Of a stretch of 64,000 bases of DNA, positions 22,560 through 33,420 are shown piece by piece; within the stretch, counting starts at the first letter, position 1, and the number at the start of each line of letters is the position of its first letter. Under the pieces are notes generated by a model. It worked only from the letters and a program-made list of their open reading frames with translations, did not search any database and was not told where the DNA came from. The position numbers and the translations under genes were made by a program. Where the stretch lies: the NCBI GenBank assembly GCA_963383645.1, contig OY726576.1, positions 14,495,486 through 14,559,485 of the forward strand. The letters run 5' to 3'. The DNA comes from Muscardinus avellanarius (lineage: Eukaryota > Chordata > Mammalia > Rodentia > Gliridae).

Positions 22560-23055
22560 GGCCTGCACCTGCTTTTGGTGGGAAAAGAGGACCATTGGCT
22601 AAGCAGGGTGGGAGAAAGGAGATAATGAATTCTTATTAAAATGCTATATGAAGCTGGTTGTGGTGGCGCACGCTTGTAATCCCAGCATTTGAGAGGCTGA
22701 GACAGGAGGATCGCGGTTCGAGACAGCCTCAGCTACTTAGTGAGGCCCTCTACAACTCAGTGAGACCCTGTTTCAAAATAAAGAAAAAAAAAATAGGGCT
22801 GGGAGTGTAGCTCAGAGGTAGAATGCCCTGGGTTCCATCCCCAGTACCACACACACACAAAGCTGTATGTTCAGAGACCACAGTGTCCTACTTTCAGGGT
22901 ACTCCACTGTGCTGCCTCTGACGCACTGCTTTGATTGTTCCGTCCCCCTTTCTACCTGGAATAATAAAACTTTGCTGAAGCTTGCAGCAGTGCAGTTGTG
23001 GCTATTTTTTTCTAAACTAACAAAGAACAAGAACCCACAGTGACATCCCAAACTA
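22480..23055 (+). mobile_element. Solo LTR relic split by a SINE
   Basis: GCTAAGCAGGGTGGGAGAAAG in U3, AATAATAAAACTTTGCTGAAG as poly(A) signal region, and an end near CACAGTGACATCCC. Interrupted by the type B SINE at 22652-22859. Confidence 0.6.
22652..22859 (+). repeat. Type B SINE
   Basis: Near-consensus B copy ending CCAGTACCACACACACA. Confidence 0.95.
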
Positions 23056-23730
23056 TCACAAGTGCGCCATCAGCAGGGCCAAGGGCACACACTGACCCTG
23101 CCGAATCCCGAGTCTCCACCACTCCCCAGCCGGCCTGAGGTCCTGGCTGCTGCAAGGTCGCTGTGTCCAAAGGGGAGACCATTTCATAGCGTGCCCTCCA
23201 TGCTCCGGAGCTTTGTGTGGGCTCAGCTGAAGCTAGACCCCAGCGGCCCCGCCTCTCCTTTTCTCTCCCCTTCTTATGATCCCTCCCCTGCCCCTCTCAG
23301 GCTCTCTGCTAGAGAACAGATTCAGTGTTGTCTTTTCTAGACTAGAGGGCAAGAGTCACACATCCTCCTGCTACAGGCTGGGGTGGGGACTGGAAGCTAG
23401 ACTGGTGTGATGGAGGGTTCAGGGGAGATGAGGGCAGGGATGAGGATGCCAAGGGGGCTGAGTCTACCAAGTGGGCGGGATGGGTTGAGCATCCCCTGTG
23501 TGGCTCACCTGCTTGGACACAGACTCCCACAATATATCTCTAGACCAGACACAATGATTCTACAACACATCTGCCACCTTACCTTATGGGCACTGTTTGG
23601 ATCCCACAGCCTCCCCCTCCGTCCTCACGTACCCTTGAGGGCTAATCATAACAGCACAGCTGGCTACATAGATCTGCAAGGCCCACTGGAGAAGGAAAAT
23701 GTGGAGCCTCTTGTTAAAAAGCGGAAAAAT
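23056..23730. other. Intergenic stretch without recognised repeats
   Basis: GC-rich and apparently single copy; open frames here have no recognisable family. Confidence 0.4.
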
Positions 23731-23926
23731 GCCAGGCATGGTGGTGCACACTTAGAATCCCAGTGCTTGGGAGGCTGAGACAGGAGGATCGCACGGGTTT
23801 GAAGCCAGCCTCAGCTACTTAGTGAGGCTCTCAGCAACTTAGTGAGACCCTGTTTCTAAATAAAGTATAAAATAGGTCTGGGAGTATAGCCTGGAGGTAG
23901 AAAAGCCCCTGGGTTCCACCCTTAGC

Positions 23927-23970
<44 letters not shown>
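23731..23970 (+). repeat. Type A SINE with (CA)n tail
   Basis: Tail ends CACCCTTAGCAACACACA and continues as (CA)n to 23968. Confidence 0.94.
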
Positions 23971-23971
<1 letters not shown>

Positions 23972-24013
23972 ATAAAGTGGAAAAACTGTGCTGTTAAAGG
24001 TGCTATAATAGGC

Positions 24014-24204
24014 GCCGGGTGTGGTGGCACACGCTTGTAATCCCCGTGCTTGGGAGGCGGAGACAGGAGGATCGCGCAGGTTCGAAGCCAGCCGCGCTGG
24101 CTTAAGAGACCCTGTTTCCAAATAAAAACATAAAAATAGGTCTGGGAGTGTAGCCCGGAGGTAGAAGGGCTTCCAGAAACCCCAGTACCACCAAAAAAAA
24201 AAAA
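24014..24204 (+). repeat. Type C SINE
   Basis: Flanked by GTGCTATAATA / GTGATATAATA. Head centre CGCGCTGGCTTAAGAG; tail GGGCTTCCAGAAACCCC. Confidence 0.94.
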
Positions 24205-24426
24205 GTGATATAATATAAAACATTTCTTTTTCTGCTATTTAATATCATTCTAAGAAAACTCCAAATCCCACTCTGTCAGGTGTCTGCATCACTGCCACCC
24301 GCCCTGTGCTGGTGAGTCACGCAGGCATGGATATCCAGCTCCCCCCGGGGTGGGTGGCATGTTATAGCAGAAGACGGGGCAGTGTATATGAGTCTACCCC
24401 GAGAACTTCTGTTCAAAAACTAGTTC

Positions 24427-24786
24427 TAGCCCAGAGTGGTGGTGCATGCTTGTAATCCCAAGACTTCGGAAGCTGAGACAGGAGGATCACAGGTTCTTGG
24501 CCAGCTTTAGAAACTTAATGAGGCCCTCTACAACTTAGTGAGACCCTGTTTCAAAATTAAAAAAAAAAAAAACAGCCGGGTGTAGTGGTGCACACTTGTA
24601 ATACTAGTTAGTACTTGGAAGGCTGAGACAAGAGGATTGCAGGTTTGAGGCCAGCTTCAGCAAATAGTGAGACTTTCATTAACCTAACAAGACCTGGTTT
24701 CAAAGTAAAAATAACATAGGGCTGGGGATGTAGCTCAGAGGTAGAATGCCCCTGGGTTCAATCTCCAATACTGAAAAAAAAAAAAG
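24427..24786 (+). repeat. Two tandem SINEs
   Basis: Head-only copy 24427-24572 ending in poly(A), then a complete old copy 24573-24786 with an extra TTAGTA in its head. Confidence 0.88.
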
Positions 24787-25069
24787 GCTCTGTCCTTATT
24801 TGGGGTGGGGGGGCTACAGCATGGTGAGTCGTGGCCCATCTTGGAGAATGAGCTATTTCCCTAAATAACTGTGTGTGTGGTGGTCTGATGTCCACACACA
24901 GCATCCAAGCCTCCAGGAAGAGTCCTTTTCTGCTCTGCCCCCTGGAATTTGCCTAATGACAATTTGCCTTGTCTTTGCGGTGGTTTCAGCATGGCTGTAA
25001 TATGAAATTTCCTGACTTCACACATTCACAGGTTTTTTTAGAAAAGTAATTTAGAGGACCATGCAATTA

Positions 25070-25285
25070 GCTGGGCGTGGTGGCGCACACTTGTAATCCC
25101 AGCAGCATTCGGGAGGCTGAGACAGGAGGATCGTGGTTCACAGACAGCCTCAGCTACTTAGTGAGGCCCTTTGCAACTCAGTGAGACCCTGTTTCAAAAT
25201 AAAGAATAAAAAATAGGGCTGGGGGTGTAACTCAGAGGTAGAATGCCCCTAGGTTCCACCTCCAGTACTGTAAAAAAAAAAAAAA
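25070..25285 (+). repeat. Type B SINE with perfect target duplication
   Basis: GGACCATGCAATTA precedes the head at 25056-25069 and recurs after poly(A) at 25288-25301. Confidence 0.96.
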
Positions 25286-25301
25286 AGGACCATGCAATTA
25301 A

Positions 25302-26310
25302 ATCAGGCGGCCCCAAAAACATGCCTTTTGTCCTTTGGTGGAATTTTCTTTTTATTTGTTCTCAGCACAAGGCTTTTAGCTAGTTAATAGCTGAGTTACA
25401 TTTATTGTACATGCGGCTCAACAGAAACCAAGATGGTCCTCCTAGGTAATATCCTGGAGGAGCGTGAGCTCCCATTTCATCAGAATGAACATTCCTGTGT
25501 GCAGAGCTAAGGAAGGTAGGCTCCGTACTCGTTTTCTCTTTCATGTAGGTGATCAGGGAAAATAACACCCTAAAAACCAATACTACGACCAAAACAACCT
25601 GTGTCATCTCCACCAAGGGTTGCAGCGTCCTCAGCTGGGGCTGCCTTTGTCACCGAAACCCTGTCAACGGGAAGCCCCTCGAGCCATTTTGCTAATTAAT
25701 CTCTCCAATTAAAAACATACACACATATATAAAATTAGCTAGGGGTATCTGCTTACAAAACATCCCGTGTCGCTCACGGAACCTTGTAACTAGCACAATG
25801 GAGAGGCTCCAGTTGCGTGCAGGTCACACCCCAGCTGGGTAACAGGAGCCGGCGCCGTTGCCCTCCTGCGAGCCCACACCAAGAGCTCACCGCGGGGCAG
25901 TGCGGTACGGGCGGGAGAGTGGCCGTGGGGATCTGATGGTACCAACATGCTGCCGCAAGCTTGTGGCTATGTATTGTGAACATAGTGCTTCTAAGGCTTC
26001 TTTGAACCTGGTTTTGTTTTGTTACCTTGGAAGGGGTAACGTCCCCTGGAAGGGAGGGAGTTATGGATTGATTACTCTGACACCCCCTTACCCACCAGCG
26101 GAGGCCGTGGGACCCTATGGAGCCAGCTCTGGCTGCTCTCTGTTGGGTGGGCGCCTCCCGCTGGAAGCTCACAGAAGCTGGGATTCTGGGCCCACTCAGG
26201 TGGGCAAGGAGCAGGGACTCGGCCTCTGTGGGTGGAAGGAGGGAGGACTGGGGCCTTGGTGGCTGTGGACACTCAGTCTCTGAGGGAGATCAGGGCCCCT
26301 CCTCTGCAGT
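25302..26310. other. Intergenic stretch; orphan minus-strand open frame at 25380-25616
   Basis: The 78-codon minus frame (25616 to 25380) starts MVEMTQVVLVVVLVFRVLFS, a plausible membrane helix, but I recognise no family. Nothing else is clear here. Confidence 0.3.
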
Positions 26311-26720
26311 GACAAGTGGGGGTGTTGTTCCGCTTAGCGCAAGGGGGTCACAAGTCTTTGGTGGAGAGTTGGGGTCAGGAGCCTCTGGTGCAGAGTTGGG
26401 GGTCAGTCCTATCCAGTCTCTGCAGTGGAAGGTCGAGACTTACACTTTGGGCCACACGTCCCAGGTTTGGCTTGTGGGGGGCACTTGTGGACAGCGCCGC
26501 TTCTCGAGGAACAGTGGGGTCTAAGCCCCAAAAGGAGAGCCGGGGCCAGGCATCTGGAGGGGGAGGTGGGGTCCAGTTAACCTCTGGGAGGAGGGGCTCA
26601 GCTGCTGAGTAGAGAACTGGAACTGTGGCCTTTGGGGCCCGCAGGGAGGGTCTCTCTAGCAAGGATCTGGGGAGGGGCCCAGAGAGGGGCCAGGGCCTGC
26701 CACAGCAGGGGTAGAAGAGC
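26310..26720. repeat. Decayed G-rich minisatellite-like tract
   Basis: Recurrent GAGTTGGGGTCAGGA / AGAGTTGGGGGTCAGT motifs and GGTGGGGTCCAG at irregular spacing; the unit length is unclear by eye. Confidence 0.4.
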
Positions 26721-26929
26721 TGGGGCTGTGACTGTCTGTTCAACCAGACCTTCCCTCCTGAAAAGCCTCCACACCCTCTGCAGAGCCACTGGAGGCTCTG
26801 GGGAAGGTCCTTGTGTAGGGAGGGTGTGTGTGGTGGGGGAGAGGCTGGGCCAGAACATGGAGCTCTGCAGTGCAAAGTGGAGACCTGGTGGACAGTGACC
26901 AGTACACTGAAAACAAGCTATATTGATCT

Positions 26930-27112
26930 TTTTAGGCACTGGGGACTGAACCAGGGGCATTCTACCTCCAAGTTATAACCCCAGCCCTTTTTACTATTTT
27001 TTATTTTGAAAGAGGGTCTTGCTGAATTGCTGAGGCTGGCCTCTAACCTGTGATCTTCCTGTCTCAGCCTCCCAAGGACTGGGATTACAGGTGAATGCTA
27101 CTGCTCCCGTTT
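26930..27112 (-). repeat. Old B1-dID SINE
   Basis: Tail GGGACTGAACCAGGGGCATT; head centre lacks the CTCACTAAGTAGC segment. Confidence 0.88.
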
Positions 27113-27204
27113 CTACTGTCTTCTTATTGTACAGAAGTTCAGAAAGGCAAACTGACATGCGGGCTCAGAAGGCCCCCACCAAACACTGTACTGCACGTTA
27201 CAGC

Positions 27205-28120
27205 AAAAGATGGTAAATCTAAGTAACATTCTTAAACCCAATTTCATGGGTAATTAAAACAAACCATGTCTATGTGAAAGCAAGCTTAAAATCACTCATT
27301 TAAAATAAAAAGTATAGCCGGGCGTGGTGGCGCACGCTTGTAATCCCCGCGCTTGGGAGGCGGAGACAGGAGGATCGCGCTGGTTCGAAACCAGCCTCGC
27401 TGGCTTAAGAGACCCTGTTTCCAAATTTAAAAAAAAATATAAAATAGGTCTGGGAGTGTAACCCGGAGGTAGAAGGGTTTCCAGGAACCCCAGGACCACC
27501 AAAAAAAAAAAAAAAAGAAAGTATGATCTTTGTGTTATATAAATTTCATGTGTACAGACAAGCACAGAAATATAGTCACACTAAAAAGTACACTCTTACT
27601 GTAGTTAGAGCAAATTAATCAGGTTGTGTATAGTGTCACATCACGTTTATATCTCGGGCCACTCAAAAGAACCTTCTTATGTTGAATTAGTGAAATTAAG
27701 ATGAAACTAAACTACATATGTACAAATAAACACTTGCAAATAAGCTATGCCATAGAAATGTTCCTTTAAGGGAATAAAAATGAGTTAGAGTCAATTCGAG
27801 TAAATCTAAGCAATATTAAGAAAGATGTCATTTTACCTTAACCCAGCTTGTTATGAGGAATTAGAGCCATTCTAGTCAATATTAGGCATTGAGGTGAAAT
27901 CAAGCTAAAAGTCACTCCGAGCGAAAATTTCCAAATGAAACCTTTTGGTGCTCCTTAGAGACGATTCATACGTAAGAGCTTCCTGTTAGACTCGAGTGCA
28001 GGCTTGAGCAGTCACAAAAGGCCTCCTTGAATCTAGAGCGTCTCTGTTTATGTGAAATCAAGCACGAAATCCCTCATTCCAAGCAAACCCTATCAGCCTT
28101 ATAAGTGCTTGCAAACTTCA
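27205..28120 (+). repeat. Decayed A/T-rich repeat array of unknown family
   Basis: Motifs recur: GTAAATCTAAG at 27211 and 27801, and GTGAAAGCAAGCTTAAAATC (27275) / GTGAAATCAAGCTAAAAGTC (27893) / GTGAAATCAAGCACGAAATC (28053), with a weaker GTGAAATTAAGATGAAACTA at 27689. A type C SINE sits inside. I do not recognise the family. Confidence 0.45.
27316..27516 (+). repeat. Type C SINE
   Basis: Clean C copy, tail GGGTTTCCAGGAACCCC, inserted in the decayed array with duplication AAAGTAT. Confidence 0.95.
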
Positions 28121-28257
28121 TATGAGCAAAGGAGCTCACAATCACATTTCCATCTCCAAATGGCCAGTCTCCCCTTTCCCTGGCTTGCTAGGGGCAGTGC
28201 CCCGGGCCTGGCATGAAGGAGCCCCTCCCTCTTTCCCAGTTACAGCATTGACTGTTT

Positions 28258-28474
28258 TTGTGTGTGTGTGTGATGCTGAGGATTGAACCCAGGGGCATTT
28301 TACCTCCAAGCTACAACCCTAGCCTGTTTTTTTATTCTTTTTATTTTGAAACAGAGTCTCCCTAAGCTGCAGAGGGCCTCACTAAGTAGCTGAGGCTGTC
28401 TGCGAACCACATCCTCCGGTCTCAGCCCCCCAAGTACTGGGATTACAAGCGTGTGTCAGCACACCCACCGGCTA
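28258..28474 (-). repeat. Type B SINE with short (GT)n
   Basis: Starts after (GT)n at 28258-28271 and ends CACCCACCGGCT. Confidence 0.9.
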
Positions 28475-28558
28475 CAGCACTGACCTTGCTGGCAACCGTG
28501 GATCCGCTTCCCTCTCCAGGAGCTGAGTCCTGATGTTGGCTTCAGAAACCAAATTTCC

Positions 28559-28817
28559 AGCCGGGCATTGGTGGCGCACGCTTGTGATCCCCGCGCTTGG
28601 GAGGCTGAGACAGGAGGATGGCGCAGGTTCGAAGTCAGCCTCAGCTACTTAGTGAGGCTCTCGGCAACTTAGTGAGACCCTGTTTCCAAATAAAATATAA
28701 AATGAGTCTGGGAGTAGAGCCCGGAGGTAGGAAGCCTCTGGGTTCCACCCCCAGTACCACCAAAAAAAACCAAAACAACAAAAACAACAACAACAACAAC
28801 AAAAAAAAAAACCCAAG
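28559..28817 (+). repeat. Type A SINE with (AAC)n tail and perfect target duplication
   Basis: AGAAACCAAATTTCC at 28544-28558 and again after the (AAC)n/poly(A) at about 28816-28830. Confidence 0.96.
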
Positions 28818-28919
28818 AAACCAAATTTCCTCTTTTCACATCACAAACTTAGACTGTCCGCTGAGGGCTGAGTTTCTACCAAACGCCCCAGCAGATGGGC
28901 CTACCCATCCGCTTCCATA

Positions 28920-29480
28920 AACATAGTCCCAATTCTGGCTGCAGAGCTCACTTCGAGCCCCGGAGGCTCTGCCCACGGCCCAGGCCCGAGTCTAAGACTC
29001 TGCTGCTAGACCTGGAAGCTTCATACCTGGATGGCTCCCTCTGGTGAGGTCTACACTTCCTCCTCCAGAGGCCGAGTCTGGACTCTGGCTCCATGGGCAG
29101 TCCCTACCTCTTGTCCCAGAGGCTACACCTTGATTGTGGCTCTGAAGGAGAGAACCCACCTTTGGCCCCAGAGCCTAAAGCCCCAGTTCCCCCTCTGGAG
29201 GCCGAGTCGCCTTTGACCACAGATTCTACATTCCCTGTCGTTAACCATGGACACATCTCATTTCCCTCACCAGAAGCTAGGTTCCTGCTTCCAGACCCAG
29301 AAGCTGCATCCTCGGTCCTCGTCCAAAGGCAAAGTCCATGCTAACGCCGGAGAAGGTGAGTTTTGATTTCAGTTCTAGAGACTAAGTCCACAGCACTGGA
29401 TCTGAATCTCAGAGTCCACTCCTCAAGCTGCGTCCCTGGGTTTCCCTCTGGGGCTATGCCCTCTCTCTTGCCCCTGGGGC
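28920..29480. repeat. Decayed minisatellite-like tract
   Basis: Variants of CAGAGGCCGAGTCTGGACTC / CAGAGGCTACACCTTGATT / GGAGGCCGAGTCGCC / AGAAGCTGCATCCTCG recur about every 25-50 bases. This yields long chance open frames in plus orientation. Confidence 0.5.
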
Positions 29481-29742
29481 GGGTCCCACCTCTCCCTCAG
29501 CCTGGCTTTTCTTTCTAGAAGTTCAGCATGCTACTGTTTGCTACAGCTGTAATATTTTGTCCCCGTAGCTGGTTACTCCTTTGCCTTCCTGGCCACACTT
29601 CAGGCAGCTCCCACACTGCCTAGAACAAACATGATTCTTAGAGATTCCTTTCCTTTGGAGGGAAGCATGGACCCTAGACCCACACTGTGAACAGGCTTTT
29701 TGAGAGGCTGTTGAGCCCAGGAGGGAAAGTTATCTTAACATT

Positions 29743-29986
29743 CCTCCTCCTCCTCCTCCTCCTCCTCCTCCTCCTCCTCCTCCTCCTTTGTACTGGGGAC
29801 AGAACCCAGGGGCATTCTACCTCCCAGCTACACCCCCAGCCTTATTTTTTTATTCTTTATTTTGAAACATGGTCTCCCTGAGTTGCAAAGGGCCTCACTA
29901 TGTAGCTGAGGCTGGCCACAAACCGTGATCTTCCTGTCTCAGCCTCCCAAGTACTGGAATTACAAGCGTATACCACCATGCCCGCC
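29743..29986 (-). repeat. (CCT)n plus type B SINE
   Basis: (CCT)n 29743-29787, then a minus copy whose poly(T) end is replaced by the CCT tract. Confidence 0.93.
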
Positions 29987-30111
29987 CAATGCAGGCTATT
30001 TATAGAACAGGATGTTTGCTTGAAAGGTTCCCAATCTGATATATAGAAGATGCTTTTGGTGCAGATTTTCTGGATTCTAATAGAAAATGTCCCATGAGAA
30101 AATGGAATATA

Positions 30112-30526
30112 AGCTGGGAGTGGTGGCGCACGCTTGTAATCCCAGCATTCAGGAGGCTGAGACAGGAGGATGGTGGTTCGCGGCCAGCCTCAGCTACTTA
30201 GTGAGACCCTTTGCAATTCAATGAGACCCTGTTTCAAAATAAAGAATAAAAAATAGCTGGGCGTGGTGGCGCACACTTGTAATCCCTGTGCTTGGGAGGC
30301 GGAGACAGGAGGGTCACGCTGGTTTGAAGCCAGCCCCGCTGGCTTAAGAGACCCTGTTTCCAAAAGTAAAAAAGTATAAAATAGGTCTGGGAGTGTAACC
30401 TGGAGATAGAAGGGTTTCCAGGAACCCCAGAACCCCAGTACCACCACACACACAAAAAATAAAAGAATAAAAAATAGGTCTGGGTGTAGGTCAGATGTAC
30501 AATGTCCCTGGGTCCCATCCCCAACA

Positions 30527-30569
<43 letters not shown>
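30112..30569 (+). repeat. Type B SINE split by a type C SINE, with (CA)n
   Basis: Outer 30112-30255 and 30476-30530; inner 30256-30459; AAAGAATAAAAAAT is repeated on both sides. The outer tail ends in (CA)n 30530-30569. Confidence 0.94.
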
Positions 30570-30570
<1 letters not shown>

Positions 30571-30704
30571 CCCCACTGAGACTACTCGAACTGAAACCTT
30601 CCTTTCTTCAGCCAGAAGTCTCCCGGCGCTCCTCTGCTCTCTGGCTTTCTCCTGCCAGCAGGTCCTCAGTGCGTACTTCAGATGGTCCCAGAGTCACGTG
30701 CAAA

Positions 30705-31191
30705 GTCTCCCATCTAGCCAGGCGTGGTGGCGCACACTTGTAATCCCCGCGCTTGGGAGGCTGAGACAGGAGGATCGCACAGGTTCGAAGGCAGCCTCAG
30801 CTATTTAGTGAGGTTCTCAGCAACTTAGTGAGACCCTGTTTCTTTCTTTTTTTTTTTTTGTGGGTCTGGGGATGGAACCCAGGGGCATTCAACCTCCGAG
30901 CTGAACCCCCTGCCCCTTTATTTATTCTTTATTTTTGAAACCGGGTCTCACTGAGTTGCAGAGGGCCTCACTTAGTAGCTGAGGCTGTCCGCGAACCGCG
31001 ATCCTCCGGTCTCAGCCTCCCAAATGCTGGGATTACAAGCGTGCGCCACCATGCCCGGCTTAGACCCTGTTTCCAAATAAAGTATAAAATAGGTCTGGGA
31101 GTGTAGTCCAAAGGTAGAAGGCCCTTGGGTTCCACACCTAGTACCACAAAAAAAAAAAAAAAAGAAAAAAGAAATAAATATTAAGTCTCCC
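30705..31191 (+). repeat. Type A SINE split by a minus type B SINE
   Basis: Outer 30715-30843 and 31062-31170 with its own duplication AAGTCTCCCAT. Inner minus copy 30844-31061 flanked by AGACCCTGTTTC (30831 and 31062). Confidence 0.95.
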
Positions 31192-31259
31192 ATTCAGGGG
31201 ATTGCAGCCCAGGTCATCGAAGTATCAGGAATAGCCGCGCTGTGATCAAAACTGGAATG

Positions 31260-31263
<4 letters not shown>

Positions 31264-31315
<52 letters not shown>

Positions 31316-31335
31316 GAGAGGGAGGAGAGAGAGAG
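31264..31335. repeat. (GA)n microsatellite
   Basis: GA run with scattered AA/GG interruptions. Confidence 0.95.
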
Positions 31336-31339
31336 ATGG

Positions 31340-31965
31340 TGACTTCAAACCCTTGTGTGTGACCTCAGAGCATTTTCTAGTACATTCCAAGGACAGTCAG
31401 CCAGTCTAGAAAGGTCAGCATGGTGGTAGGAGTAGGGCCTCACTCAGCCCAGGATGTGTCTTGGGACAGCACAACATTTGTGGGTTCTTGGCTTCTGGAG
31501 TGAAAAGAACTTCAACACACTCTATCAGAGGTTTTAATTCAAGTAAAGTAAAGACATACTCAGGGCAAATGCGGGCCATCTCAGAAGCATGAGAGCAGCT
31601 TCAGGGAGAGGGGAGAGCTGCAAAAGCCGCCAGGTGCCCACGAGCTCCCCGCTGAGGAAGGACTCCTCAGACCCACGCTTCTTATGAGGCGCACTGGGAA
31701 GGGTGGCGGGGCACAGGGGATGGTGGGCTCCATTTTTGAAGCTTTCTGGTTCCCAAAAGGTGGGAATTCCTTTTGAGACAGGACTCCCCACCCAGCAGAG
31801 ACGGGAAGTCTAGGAAGTCCTGGCTGCTGGGGTGCAGGACTCTTTAACAAGAGGTGTGACTTTTTCTGGGGATCTTTCTGGAGGCGAACAGAACTTTGAA
31901 ACAAGGTGAAGGTGAAGGTCCCTCAGGTTTAATCACCTCAGGAATTTCCCAAGCCAGCCCATTGG
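31340..31965. other. Intergenic stretch, unclassified
   Basis: Possibly part of an LTR on the minus strand (TTTAATTCAAGTAAAGTAAA near 31540), but no boundary is clear and no gene is seen. Confidence 0.3.
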
Positions 31966-31972
31966 GTCTGGC

Positions 31973-32176
31973 TTTTTTTTTTTTTTTTTTTTTTTTTTTT
32001 TGTGGTACTAGGGATGGAACCCTTCTACCTCCGGGCTACACTCCCAGACCTATTTTTTATATTTTATTTGGAAACAGGGTCTCTTAAGCCAGCAAGGCTG
32101 GCTTTGAACCTGTGCGATCCTCCTGTCTCTGCCTCCCGAATGCTGGGATTACAAGCGTGCGCCATCATGCCCGGCT
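31973..32176 (-). repeat. Type C SINE
   Basis: Tail variant GGATGGAACCCTTCTACC; target duplication TGGGTCTGGCTTTT on both sides. Confidence 0.95.
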
Positions 32177-32189
32177 TGGGTCTGGCTTT

Positions 32190-32406
<217 letters not shown>

Positions 32407-32531
32407 ATTTTATTTCTTCTATTCTACCTTATCAGGGGAACCTTGGGATTTGAAGCAGTCAGCGGTAGAGGGCATGAGCCAGCCTGTAGCGCCAAATCAA
32501 CTTCATTCCAAGCTCCGGGACCCTCTTAGGC

Positions 32532-32700
32532 AAGAAGTCGTCTGTTTGCAGTGATTGTGGTCAAGGCTTTGAAAATAAGTCAGCCCTGGTGGGATGCCAC
32601 TGGACACAGTAGACGGAGAAGCCAGGAGTGTGCAGTGTGAGTGGCGGAGGCTTCAGCTGGATGCCAGTCCTTACTGATCACCAGGGGATACACCAGATAA
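32532..32700 (+). pseudogene. ZNF343: Decayed C2H2 zinc-finger remnant, probably ZNF343
   Basis: One plus frame from 32532 reads KKSSVCSDCGQGFENKSALV, then a stop, then TEKPGVCSVSGGGFSWMPVL and TDHQGIHQ. The first finger keeps C-x2-C, Phe and Leu but has lost the H-x3-H end. The linker TGEKP is reduced to TEKP after the in-frame stop. The second finger has lost its second Cys (now Ser) but keeps H-x3-H. Human ZNF343, a KRAB-type zinc-finger gene with VC-x2-CG-x-GF fingers, sits between SNRPB and TMC2 in the orientation seen here. No other fingers or KRAB exon were recognised, so the gene appears lost, or moved and truncated. Confidence 0.72.
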
Positions 32701-32964
32701 TCCTGACATTCCGCCCTCTGTCCTGCCACTAGGGAAGGAAAAGATGAGCGTGGAGCAGATTTTTTAAGATACTGAATAACCTGTAGCTACTCAGACGCCC
32801 CAGGGACAGGATGTGGTGCTGAGGCTTCCCGTTCACTGGAGGTCTTGGGAGCGCATTCCCTTGCTTTGTAGCGTGTTAGATAGCAATCAGCAGTAGGAGG
32901 ATGTAAGCAGAGATGAGAGGTTGGTGTGAAGGTTGCAGTTTCATTTTTTTTTAAATTTTTTATC

Positions 32965-33181
32965 TTAATTTTTTTTTTCGGCACTAGGGCTGGAACCCAG
33001 GGGCATTCTACCTCTGAGCTACACCTCCCTGCCCTATTTTTTATTCTTTATTTTTTGAAACAGGGTCTCACTGAGTCGCAAAGGGCCTAAGTAGCTGAGG
33101 CTGGCTTTGAACCTGCGCAATCCTCCCGTCTCAAGCCTCCCGAATGCTGGGAATACAAGCGTGCGCCACCACGCCCAGCTC
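32965..33181 (-). repeat. Type B-like SINE
   Basis: Flanked by AGGTTGCAGT at about 32931 and 33181. Confidence 0.94.
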
Positions 33182-33245
33182 AGGTTGCAGTATTAAGTAA
33201 GATGGCCAGGGAAGTGTTCATTGGGAAAAAATGTTATTGAAGCAC

Positions 33246-33420
33246 TGCAGGTGGAGGCAAAAAGCAACTGCGAAGGCACCGAGGCAGGAGGGCGTTGATC
33301 TGGGCAACGCCAAAGCGAGAGCCGTGTCCAGAAGAGAGCAGGGAGAGTGGAAGGAGGAGCAAGAAGCACTGGGCGTGGGGAAGCGGGAACCGTGTGCCGC
33401 GAGCCGCCTCTCTAAGCAAG
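33246..33420 (-). mobile_element. Possible L2 fragment upstream of SNRPB
   Basis: CTGCGAAGGCACCGAGGCAGG and the following GAGAGCAGGGAGAGTGG recall the L2 interior in reverse, but divergence is high. Confidence 0.4.
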
